Below the pieces are notes generated by a model. That model did no database searches. It saw only the letters and a program-made list of their open reading frames with translations, and was not told the origin of the DNA. A DNA stretch of 64,000 nt from Actinomycetales bacterium. GTDB taxonomy: Bacteria; Actinomycetota; Actinomycetes; S36-B12. This document shows positions 27,673 through 36,179 of this stretch, in pieces. The number at the start of each line of letters is the position of its first letter. Positions within the stretch are counted from its first letter, which is position 1. Made by a program: the position numbers and the translations under genes. Location: assembly GCA_018970765.1 (NCBI GenBank), contig JAGWVT010000002.1, positions 43,577-107,576 of the forward strand, written 5' to 3'.

Positions 27673-28236
27673 GTGAGCGGCAATGGACAGGGCAGCGGCG
27701 AGTCAGTACCGGCCCAGGTCGTTGCCACACATGTATGGCCCGAGGACAGCCCGGTGCCGGTAGCCAAGGAAAATCTGGAACTCGACTGGGGCGGTGCCAT
27801 CGGGGATCGTCACCACGGATTGACGATGAGTTCTAACACGCGTCAAGCCAACGTCTTCCCGCGTGGCACGACGATTCGCAACCACCGGCAGTTGTCCCTT
27901 GTGGACGAGGCCGAGCTTGCTGAGATCGCCGTAAATCTCGGCCTGCCACTGCTTGCACCCGGAGTCATCGCTGACAACATCTGCACCCGAGGCATCGCGA
28001 ATCTGACGCAACTTCCTCCTATGACACGACTGGTGTTCTCAGGTGGTGCCGTAGTCATGCTCGGTGGAGAGAATCTGCCGTGTGTCATTGCAGGTGGATT
28101 AGTGCAGGAGCGCTACGACACACGCGCCGAGGCGTTCCCGAAGGCGGCCATGGGGCTGCGCGGCGTGACCGGTTGGGTGGAACACCCTGGTGTCATTTCA
28201 GTCGGCCAGAGTATTCAAATCAAGCCCGGCTACTAG
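27673..28236 (+). CDS. MOSC-domain-containing protein
   Basis: LDWGGAIGDRHHGLT, NHRQLSLVDEAELAEIA, GLVQERYDTRAEAFPKAAMGLRGVTGWVEHPGVISVGQSI; TAGGGT 6 nt upstream of GTG. Confidence 0.7.
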   Translation: MSGNGQGSGESVPAQVVATHVWPEDSPVPVAKENLELDWGGAIGDRHHGLTMSSNTRQANVFPRGTTIRNHRQLSLVDEAELAEIAVNLGLPLLAPGVIADNICTRGIANLTQLPPMTRLVFSGGAVVMLGGENLPCVIAGGLVQERYDTRAEAFPKAAMGLRGVTGWVEHPGVISVGQSIQIKPGY

Positions 28237-28251
28237 TTCCGAAAGGCACTG

Positions 28252-29142
28252 ATGAATACCCCCGCGGATCAACCGGTTCTCGCATCCGGCACTTTCACAC
28301 TTGGATCATCGACTAACGATCCCTTAACCATTCGCCGACTTGGCTTCGGTGCGATGCGTATTACCGGGCCCGGGATCTGGGGTGAACCCGCAGATCGAAC
28401 TCGAGCGATCCAAGTCCTACAGCGCGCCCGCGACCTTGGTGTCGACTTTATCGATACCGCGGACTCCTACGGCCCCAATGTCAGTGAGGACCTGATCCGT
28501 GCGGCTCTCTACCCCTATTCAGGCAACGGCAACCCGCTGATCATCGCAACCAAGGGCGGGCTCACCCGCCAGGGCCCAGATGCCTGGGCAGCAGTTGGCA
28601 GACCGGAGTATCTGCGCCAATGCGTGCAAATGTCGCTTCGCCGTCTTGGCATCGACCGGATCGATCTTTGGCAACTACACCGTATCGATGGCAAGGTGCC
28701 AGAGGCGGAGCAGTTCGGCGTGATCGCCCAGATGATCAATGAGGGCCTGATACGTCACGTGGGGTTATCCGAAGTCGGTGTCGCGGAGCTGGAACGCGCA
28801 CGAGCCGTTCTTCCGATCGTGAGCGTGCAAAACCTGTATCACGCCGGAAACCGGCAGAGCGAAGAAGTGTTGCAGTACTGCGAGCAGCACTCGATCGGGT
28901 TCATCCCATGGTTCCCACTCGGCAATCGCGAACTCGTCGCACCGGACGGCCCCCTGGGTGCGATCGCGCAGCGCCACAGTTGCACGCCTGCTCAGGTCGC
29001 CCTGGCCTGGCTGCTACAGCGCTCACCGGTCATCTTGCCCATCCCCGGCACCGGCTCCCTGAGTCACCTCGAGGAGAACTGCAGCGCCGCGCTGGTGCAC
29101 CTAGACCCCGCCGCCATGGCCGAGATCGACCAACTGGTCTGA
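28252..29142 (+). CDS. Aldo/keto reductase
   Basis: GVDFIDTADSYGPNVSEDLI, IDRIDLWQLHRID, LPIPGTGSLSHLEENC. Confidence 0.9.
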   Translation: MNTPADQPVLASGTFTLGSSTNDPLTIRRLGFGAMRITGPGIWGEPADRTRAIQVLQRARDLGVDFIDTADSYGPNVSEDLIRAALYPYSGNGNPLIIATKGGLTRQGPDAWAAVGRPEYLRQCVQMSLRRLGIDRIDLWQLHRIDGKVPEAEQFGVIAQMINEGLIRHVGLSEVGVAELERARAVLPIVSVQNLYHAGNRQSEEVLQYCEQHSIGFIPWFPLGNRELVAPDGPLGAIAQRHSCTPAQVALAWLLQRSPVILPIPGTGSLSHLEENCSAALVHLDPAAMAEIDQLV

Positions 29143-29160
29143 GAAGTTAGGCTCTGGTCC

Positions 29161-29841
29161 ATGCCCAAGTTCTTGGACAGGATCCGCAGCACGCTCTCCA
29201 CCATCGCGCAGAACTGGCGGATGACCCAGGAGGCATTTCCGACCCTGCCCTTTGAGGTCCTCGGTTTCTTCCTGCTCGGCGCCATTGTCGGCCTAGTGCC
29301 GACCTGGATTTTCGTCAACCTGATTTCGGGAATCCTGCTCGCTATTCCCCTTGGCGTGCTGGCCGGCATGTTTTGGTTCAGTCGTCGCGCGATGCGCGCC
29401 GCCTACCGACGCATCGAGGGCCAACCAGGCGCAGCCGCCGCGGTCGTGCAATCGCTGCGAGGTGGCTGGGTCTGCACGCCCGCCGTGGCGATCTCGCGAA
29501 GTCAGGACATGGTCAGTCGTGTCGTCGGGAAACCCGGCGTCATCCTCGTGTCAGAGGGTCCGTCAAACCGCGTCGTCCACCTGCTGGCGAACGAGCGTAA
29601 GAAGACGGCCCGGTGGCTGCCAGAGATCCCGATCTACGAGATTCAGGTGGGTGACGAGCCCGGCCAGGTAGCGCTTCGTAATCTGCAGCGCACCTTGGGC
29701 AAACTGCCGAAAAACCTTCGCGGAGGCGAGATCACCCAAGTTCGCCGTCGCCTTGAGGCCGTCAGTCAAAACGCAGGGCCCCTGCCGATCCCAAAGGGCC
29801 CCATGCCAACGAGCCCTCGCCAGGTGCGTCGCCCCCGCTAG
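29161..29841 (+). CDS. DUF4191-like membrane protein
   Basis: RAYRRIEGQPGAAAAVVQSLRGGW, two TM segments, downstream of lipA as in many actinobacteria; TAGGCT 7 nt upstream. Confidence 0.78.
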   Translation: MPKFLDRIRSTLSTIAQNWRMTQEAFPTLPFEVLGFFLLGAIVGLVPTWIFVNLISGILLAIPLGVLAGMFWFSRRAMRAAYRRIEGQPGAAAAVVQSLRGGWVCTPAVAISRSQDMVSRVVGKPGVILVSEGPSNRVVHLLANERKKTARWLPEIPIYEIQVGDEPGQVALRNLQRTLGKLPKNLRGGEITQVRRRLEAVSQNAGPLPIPKGPMPTSPRQVRRPR

Positions 29842-29857
29842 ACCCCACTCACGCACA

Positions 29858-30334
29858 TCAATGCATTGACCTTGCACGCCTGATCACGACACTGCCAACG
29901 GCCCGATCCTGCAGCCCGCGGCCATTGCCGTCGACGATGATGGCGGGGATGACTAGGCAGATCAGGGCTGTGCGGACGACTACTCGCCACAGGGCAAGTC
30001 GCCCTCGGTCAGTGCTCAGCACCTGCAAGCCCATGACTCGCTGCCCGAACGACGCAGTCGTCAACCAGGTAAGCAGGACTACCTCGATGGCGAACAGGCC
30101 GAGTATCCCGAGGGAGGATTCCGAGCTGCCGTACGGGAATTGACGAAGGAGGACTAGGGACATCCCGATCGCCAAGAGCCAGTCCAGGCCAAGGGCCACG
30201 GCTCGCCGTCCCAGGCCCGCCGACTGCAGATCTGGGGCTCCGGACGGGGTCGGCGTCGAGGTCACCTCCCCATCCAAGCAATCATCCGGCTCCACCGCCC
30301 TGCGGCCACCACTTGCGCCCCTACGGATTAACAC
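29858..30334 (-). CDS. RDD family membrane protein
   Basis: [19 protein letters not shown]...[31 protein letters not shown]; exact start uncertain. Confidence 0.8.
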   Translation of the reverse strand: MLIRRGASGGRRAVEPDDCLDGEVTSTPTPSGAPDLQSAGLGRRAVALGLDWLLAIGMSLVLLRQFPYGSSESSLGILGLFAIEVVLLTWLTTASFGQRVMGLQVLSTDRGRLALWRVVVRTALICLVIPAIIVDGNGRGLQDRAVGSVVIRRARSMH

Positions 30335-30411
30335 GGCCGAAACAGTCGAGACACTCCGACGTCACCGCCCGGACCTACCTTCCAGTCAACAGCGATCGGT
30401 TGGGAGGCCGG

Positions 30412-31836
30412 ATGTTCACAAATGCAGATGAGGTCCTGCGGTTCATCAAGGATCAGGGCGTCGAATTCGTCGACGTGCGGTTCATCGACCTACCTGGCGT
30501 GATGCAGCACTTCAATGTGCCAGCATCGGGGTTTGACCAATCCGCCTTCCAAGATGGCCTGATGTTCGACGGTTCAAGCATTCGTGGGTTCCAAGCTATT
30601 CACGAGTCAGATATGAAACTCGTGCCGGACCCAACAACGGCGTTCATCGATCCGTTCCGCCCGGCCAAGACCCTGGTGATGAACTTCTCCATCCTCGACC
30701 CCTTCACCAACGAGCCGTATTCGCGCGACCCACGCAACGTGGCCGCCAAGGCCGAGGCCTACCTGGCTTCGACTGGAGTGGCGGACACGGTGTACTTCGG
30801 TGCCGAGGCTGAGTTCTATGTGTTCGACGACGTGCGGTTCGAAACGCGCCAGAACGCCGGCTATTACTACATCGATTCGATCGAAGGCGCCTGGAATACC
30901 GGCCGCGTTGAAGAGGGTGGCAACCGCGGGTACAAAACGCGTTACAAGGGCGGCTATTTCCCCGTCCCACCCGTGGATCACTTCGCCGATATTCGCGATG
31001 ACATGGTGACCAACCTGCTCAACGTCGGCCTACAGGTCGAGCGCTCCCACCACGAGGTTGGCACCGCAGGGCAGGGCGAGATCAATTACCGCTTCGACAC
31101 GCTCCTGCGTGCCGCAGATCAGGTGATGCTGTTCAAGTACATCATCAAGAACGTTGCCTGGAAGCATGGCAAGACCGCAACCTTCATGCCGAAGCCCCTA
31201 TTCGGAGACAACGGCTCCGGCATGCACTGCCATCAATCGCTGTGGAAGGGCGGGCAGCCGTTGTTCTACGACGAACTGGGCTATGGCGGCCTTTCGGACG
31301 TGGCCCGCTGGTACATCGGCGGTCTGCTCGCCCATGCGCCATCGCTGCTGGCCTTCACCAACCCGACGGTTAACTCCTACCACCGCTTGGTACCGGGATA
31401 CGAGGCTCCGGTGAACCTGGTGTACTCGGCGCGCAACCGCTCAGCCTGCATCCGCATCCCGGTCACGGGGAACTCCCCCAAGGCCAAGCGCATCGAATTC
31501 CGCGTGCCCGATCCGTCGAGCAATCCCTACCTGGCTTTCGCAGCCATGCTGCTTGCTGGTTTGGACGGCATCAAGAACAAGATCGAGCCGATGGCACCGG
31601 TCGACAAGGATCTCTACGAGTTGCCACCAGACGAACTCGCGAATATCCCGCAGGTTCCAGGATCACTGCCCGCCGTACTCGATGCCCTCGAGCAGGACAA
31701 CGACTACTTGCAGGCCGGTGGCGTATTCCCAGCCGACCTCATTGAAACCTGGATCGACTACAAGCGGATCAACGAGGTCGACCCGATTCGCCTGCGCCCG
31801 CATCCGCACGAATTCGAGCTGTACTACGACATCTGA
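30412..31836 (+). CDS. glnA: Glutamine synthetase type I
   Basis: [34 protein letters not shown], adenylylation-site motif [17 protein letters not shown] upstream of ATG 30412. Confidence 0.95.
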   Translation: MFTNADEVLRFIKDQGVEFVDVRFIDLPGVMQHFNVPASGFDQSAFQDGLMFDGSSIRGFQAIHESDMKLVPDPTTAFIDPFRPAKTLVMNFSILDPFTNEPYSRDPRNVAAKAEAYLASTGVADTVYFGAEAEFYVFDDVRFETRQNAGYYYIDSIEGAWNTGRVEEGGNRGYKTRYKGGYFPVPPVDHFADIRDDMVTNLLNVGLQVERSHHEVGTAGQGEINYRFDTLLRAADQVMLFKYIIKNVAWKHGKTATFMPKPLFGDNGSGMHCHQSLWKGGQPLFYDELGYGGLSDVARWYIGGLLAHAPSLLAFTNPTVNSYHRLVPGYEAPVNLVYSARNRSACIRIPVTGNSPKAKRIEFRVPDPSSNPYLAFAAMLLAGLDGIKNKIEPMAPVDKDLYELPPDELANIPQVPGSLPAVLDALEQDNDYLQAGGVFPADLIETWIDYKRINEVDPIRLRPHPHEFELYYDI

Positions 31837-31853
31837 GCTACGCGGCTCTCTTG

Positions 31854-31899
31854 GGGCGCTGCTCACACGGGACAGGTTTCCGACCAGTGAGCAGCGCCC
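31854..31899. terminator. 13-bp perfect stem hairpin at glnA/lysozyme-like convergent junction
   Basis: GGGCGCTGCTCAC (31854-31866) pairs with GTGAGCAGCGCCC (31887-31899), 20-nt loop; overlaps 3' end of minus-strand gene. Confidence 0.6.
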
Positions 31900-32369
31900 T
31901 TGCCGTGGGCGTAAGCCGTGTAGAAGGCGCGGTCTTGGAAGTACCTGTCCCACGTCGTGATCGGTTGGTCAAACAACGACCTAATTTGCTCTGATAAACC
32001 GTCATTGGTCTTACGTGACTCTGCCAGCATCATGTAGACGAGGCCGCGACGCCACTGCTTGTCAAGGAACTGGTAGGCACCTGATGCGCTCGAGAATCGG
32101 TTCTTGGCCATGTATCGGTAATGCGACTCCCGGCGCATAACGCACTGACGAAAACCTGCGTAGTTCTCTCGCCACCACAGCCCTCGATACAGCGAGGCTT
32201 CCCAACCTTGGAGGTCTTCCGCCTTCGGCGAGACCGCAGCACGCCATTCCCGCGATACGGCCTCCTCCTTGACCGACGAAGCTGCGGCAGGTACCGCCAC
32301 GACTACGGCGGTAGCCGCCGAGAAGAAGGTGATCGTGCATGCGACAAGTAATCTCGCGGTGGGGTGCAT
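31863..32369 (-). CDS. Secreted lysozyme/transglycosylase-like protein
   Basis: Signal peptide MHPTARLLVACTITFFSAATAVVVAVPAAASS; FRQCVMRRESHYRYMAKNRFSSASGAYQF. Confidence 0.65.
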   Translation of the reverse strand: MHPTARLLVACTITFFSAATAVVVAVPAAASSVKEEAVSREWRAAVSPKAEDLQGWEASLYRGLWWRENYAGFRQCVMRRESHYRYMAKNRFSSASGAYQFLDKQWRRGLVYMMLAESRKTNDGLSEQIRSLFDQPITTWDRYFQDRAFYTAYAHGKGAAHWSETCPV

Positions 32370-32503
32370 GAAACCTCGCTTATCAGATTCGTGATAAGGG
32401 CACTCGACCCAGGCCACCGTGGCCTCATGGGACACAACCTTGAGGGTAAGTGCGTTTTCAACACTCCTTGACCACGTGCACTCCGGTGCCTGATCTGCTC
32501 GCC

Positions 32504-33748
32504 TCAGTCCGCAGAGACTGCATCCACATGCTGCAGATGCCGAGCCCAGCGCAGGTATAGCAAGGACCCACCCCATAGCAGGCCAGCTAACAGGAGTGCT
32601 GGGAAGACATTCGACAAGTCGATAATGGCGGCAAGAATGAATCCGCCAATCGTGCCAATGACGGCGCCAACAGCACTGAACAACGCAAGCACGTAGGGGA
32701 CCTTGGTTTCATCGGTCCCACCGACCTGCTGGGCAGATTCATAGAACGTCTCAATTACGACCACCATCAGACCGATCGGTGATAGCAGGATCATGAAGGC
32801 GATGAGTTTGAAGGTTCCTTCCGGTGCCTGACCAAGAATGGGCGAGATGACAAGCAGGACAAACATCACGATCAGGGCGATGACGATAAGGGTTCGCAAT
32901 GACCGTTCACGATGAATCCGATGCATCCAGATGTCCACGAAGAACAGACCCAGGTAGAACGAAGCCATGAGCAAGGCGTAGGTGATCGGCGACGGGTCAA
33001 CCTCATTAGCAAGAGCAGGCATCACGCTCAGCAGGGAATAGCCGACCAGTTCGTTGACCAACATCAGCAAAAGGCCCACCCAGAGCACCGGCGATTGCCT
33101 GATGTAATCAAGGGTCTGGCGCAGAGAAGGGGCGGACGTACGCCCCATCTGACCCTGAGTGAGGTCCTCAGGTTCCACCGCTACCTGGACACTGCGCACG
33201 AAGAACAGCACCACCACCATTGGCACCATGCCCACCGAGGCGGCAACGAACAGCCATGCAGGCCCCAGATTGGCCTGGATCAGCCCTCCACAAAGCACGC
33301 CAAGGAGAGCTCCGGCCGCCCACCAGGCACTCATCCCCGCATTGACTTCTTCCATGGAGTCTCGCGGCGCCGTTTCTGTCAGCAGAACATTCCAGGCCGG
33401 GTACATGAACGCCTGACCGATACCAGCGATGAGGGCCATGAACAGTAGGAATGGCACGGAGATGAACCCGGCCATAATCGCAGCAGTGCCAAAAATGTAG
33501 GACGCGATGGTTGCAACGTTTGTCCAGACCAAGACTGTCTTGGCGCTTCGCCGACGCAGGATGGCACCTGTGACCTTCACCAGAATGGCAAGTGGGAGTA
33601 CCAGGCAGGCGCTGGCCACTACGGCGATGCTGGCACGACCGGTGAGTTGGTAGGTCAGATAGCTGTAGGCCAGGCTCATCACTGCTGCTGCAAAACTGCT
33701 CGTCGAAAAGCCAATACCCAGCATGGCCAACATCACGCGATTTGACAT
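32504..33748 (-). CDS. MFS transporter
   Basis: 12-TM hydrophobic profile; strong SD GAGGAGGA immediately upstream of ATG. Confidence 0.85.
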   Translation of the reverse strand: MSNRVMLAMLGIGFSTSSFAAAVMSLAYSYLTYQLTGRASIAVVASACLVLPLAILVKVTGAILRRRSAKTVLVWTNVATIASYIFGTAAIMAGFISVPFLLFMALIAGIGQAFMYPAWNVLLTETAPRDSMEEVNAGMSAWWAAGALLGVLCGGLIQANLGPAWLFVAASVGMVPMVVVLFFVRSVQVAVEPEDLTQGQMGRTSAPSLRQTLDYIRQSPVLWVGLLLMLVNELVGYSLLSVMPALANEVDPSPITYALLMASFYLGLFFVDIWMHRIHRERSLRTLIVIALIVMFVLLVISPILGQAPEGTFKLIAFMILLSPIGLMVVVIETFYESAQQVGGTDETKVPYVLALFSAVGAVIGTIGGFILAAIIDLSNVFPALLLAGLLWGGSLLYLRWARHLQHVDAVSAD

Positions 33749-33770
33749 GTTCTCCTCCTCGCGGATCTTA

Positions 33771-34493
33771 CTAAAGCAAGGGTTCACGTGATGTTGAACG
33801 TTCGAACCCACCATGCGCCGTGAAATTACTTGCAGCAACAACGGTCACGATTGGCAGCGCAAGCACCGGCAACACTGGCACCAAGCTTGGCGTGAGGATG
33901 ATTGACAGCAGAACCTGGCTAGCGGTGAGCGGCAGCCACAGCACCATGGCCAGTGCAATGCGGTGGCCCCTGTCGGCCCGCTCGACTAGGACAGCCTTGG
34001 CTGTCACCATTACCCACAGGGTCGCTGCCAGTGCCGTGGGCACGGCAGCCAGTGCCAGCGGCATGCTCAGCGAAGCCGTGAGTACGTGTGGCAGCCCCGC
34101 AGTTGCAAGTGCGCCCAGTGCCCCTAAACCTGCTAGCACGCGCCTTGGTGGAGGGCGTAACACGTCGCGCAATCGAAGCCGAATGGGCGCCTCGAATGAC
34201 TCCGATTGCGAATTGCGGGCACCAATCGGGCGTTCCTGCACCAGGATTTCGCGCGCATGCTGCAGTCGCGCAAAGTGGTCGGGGTCTCCGCCCACGTCCG
34301 GGTGTGCGACCTTGGCCCAAAGCCGCCAGGCGCGACGTACCTCGTCAAGGTCTGCGTCGACGGCAACGCCGAGCAATGTTGCCGCTTCTTCACGATGCAC
34401 GGCCGTGCCTCCCGAGGTCGCCCCGACCCATCTCACCACGACAACCGCCGCCTTGCTCCCTCGTTGCCCGTCTACTGAAACAATGGCGACCAT
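33771..34493 (-). CDS. J-domain (DnaJ-like) membrane protein
   Basis: EEAATLLGVAVDADLDEVRRAWRLWAKVAHPDVGGDPDHFARLQHAREIL followed by TM segments. Confidence 0.75.
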   Translation of the reverse strand: MVAIVSVDGQRGSKAAVVVVRWVGATSGGTAVHREEAATLLGVAVDADLDEVRRAWRLWAKVAHPDVGGDPDHFARLQHAREILVQERPIGARNSQSESFEAPIRLRLRDVLRPPPRRVLAGLGALGALATAGLPHVLTASLSMPLALAAVPTALAATLWVMVTAKAVLVERADRGHRIALAMVLWLPLTASQVLLSIILTPSLVPVLPVLALPIVTVVAASNFTAHGGFERSTSREPLL

Positions 34494-35091
34494 GCTCTCC
34501 GTCAGGCAGGTCACGAGGTGCTGCTGTATTTGGGTCGCGATCGCGCTCAGCGCCATGCTCCTGACCCAATTCGCGTCCCCACTCACGGCCCAGGGACTGG
34601 CCGCCGAGGTCATGCTGACGAGGACAGACCTGAAGGTCAGCAGTCCAGACTTCAGTGCAGGTGGAACCCTGCCGGTCAACTTCACCTGCGATGGAGCGGG
34701 CGAACCGCCCATCGTGCGCTGGTCCACGCCGCCGACTGGCACCAAAAGCTTCATGGTCCTGATGGAGACTGAACCTGGCCCGCCACGACCGGGTGATCCT
34801 CCGACGAACTCCGGGGATTACTCATGGACGCTGTACGACATTCCAGCCAAGGTCCGCAGCACAGCCAAGAAGCAAGGCGTCACGGGGCATAACTCACACA
34901 ATCCGGAGTTGGCGTACGCGCCACCCTGCTCCCAGGGTCCCGGGGAGCACACGTACACGATTACCGTCTACGCACTCTCGCGGCGCCTCAAGGTCTCCGC
35001 AGCTTCGGCCAACGGCGACGCGCTGAAGGCGCTGGCGGGCACAATTACGCTGGAAAGCGCATCCATCACCACTGTCGCGACGCGAAGCTAA
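34483..35091 (+). CDS. YbhB/YbcL (PEBP/Raf kinase inhibitor-like) secreted protein
   Basis: SPDFSAGGTLPVNFTCDGAGEPPIVRWSTPPTGTKSFMVLMET...YAPPCSQGPGEHTYTITVYALS; signal sequence. Confidence 0.87.
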   Translation: MATMLSVRQVTRCCCIWVAIALSAMLLTQFASPLTAQGLAAEVMLTRTDLKVSSPDFSAGGTLPVNFTCDGAGEPPIVRWSTPPTGTKSFMVLMETEPGPPRPGDPPTNSGDYSWTLYDIPAKVRSTAKKQGVTGHNSHNPELAYAPPCSQGPGEHTYTITVYALSRRLKVSAASANGDALKALAGTITLESASITTVATRS

Positions 35092-35137
35092 CTCCAAGGC
35101 GACTCACACGGCACAAGAACCCCGGTAGCCTTGCGGC

Positions 35138-35977
35138 ATGAACGCCGGGCCCACGCTTCCCGCCCTTCGTGCAAACGTGGTCGACGAGGACACGATCCAG
35201 GAATACCGCGCGATCGGGGCCACTGTGGTGCGCGGAGCCTTCACCGCCGAAGAGATCGCTGTCGTTGAACGCGGCATTGAACGCAACTTGACCGATCCGG
35301 GGCCGATGTTCAAGGTGGCCAGTCGGGACGATGATCCGGGTCGCTTTGTGGAGGACTTCTGCAACTGGCAACGCATCGACGAATACCGCCTGATCGCGAT
35401 GGAGTCAAGAGCCGCAGACATCGCTGGAGCTTTGATGGGTGCGACGCAAGTGCGACTGTTCCACGACCACATGCTGGTCAAGGAGCCCGGCACACGACAG
35501 GAAACTCCATGGCATCAGGATCAGCCCTACTACAACGTCGATGGCGTCATGAACTGTTCGATGTGGCTACCGGTGGATCCAGTTCCCGCCGAATCGACGC
35601 TAGAGTTTCTTGCAGGTTCACATCTGACTGGCTGGCGGATGCCCCGCACATTTATGGACAACCAGGCAAAGTGGTTCCCGGAAGGATCCCTTGAGGAGTT
35701 GCCAGCGATCGAGGCGCATCGCGAGGATTTCGATATTCGCGGTTGGGCCTTGCAGCCTGGAGACGCCGTGTTCTTTCACATGCTGACGCTTCACCATGCT
35801 TACGGGGTTCCTGGCCAACAGCGGCGGCGTGCGTTTTCACTGCGTTTTCTCGGTGACGACATGGTGCATGCGCCACGACCATGGACGACGTCGCCGAACT
35901 TCGATGGCTTGGACCTACAGATTCCAGCCGGTGCGCCGATGGAACATCCGCTCTTCCCCATGCTTCGCTCCACCTAG
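35138..35977 (+). CDS. Phytanoyl-CoA dioxygenase family protein
   Basis: FHDHMLVKEPGTRQETPWHQDQPYYNVDG...GDAVFFHMLTLHHA; TAGCCT 6 nt upstream of ATG. Confidence 0.88.
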   Translation: MNAGPTLPALRANVVDEDTIQEYRAIGATVVRGAFTAEEIAVVERGIERNLTDPGPMFKVASRDDDPGRFVEDFCNWQRIDEYRLIAMESRAADIAGALMGATQVRLFHDHMLVKEPGTRQETPWHQDQPYYNVDGVMNCSMWLPVDPVPAESTLEFLAGSHLTGWRMPRTFMDNQAKWFPEGSLEELPAIEAHREDFDIRGWALQPGDAVFFHMLTLHHAYGVPGQQRRRAFSLRFLGDDMVHAPRPWTTSPNFDGLDLQIPAGAPMEHPLFPMLRST

Positions 35978-36179
35978 GGCGCACAGACCCCGGATCGCTA
36001 CCTGTCCCGAGTACCTCAGGTGACGCCGCAAACCGCCTTGTCCACGGTTCGAAGGACGCGGCGACTGTCAAGTCTCCGCCCTTTTCCCGCGGCGATAGTC
36101 TCACTACTGATCTAGGGACCTAGGCCATCTGGCGCGGGTGAGCGATAGCTCGGGGTGATCGGAAATTGAGGGTGGGGCA

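Noticed and set aside
29858-29869. 12-bp palindrome TCAATGCATTGA at the RDD gene end
   Set aside because: Lies within the last codons/stop of the RDD gene; short enough to be chance and no regulatory context.
36040-36070. GGTTCGA motif considered as a tRNA T-loop
   Set aside because: No acceptor, D or anticodon arms could be formed around it; no convincing tRNA or rRNA was found in the window.
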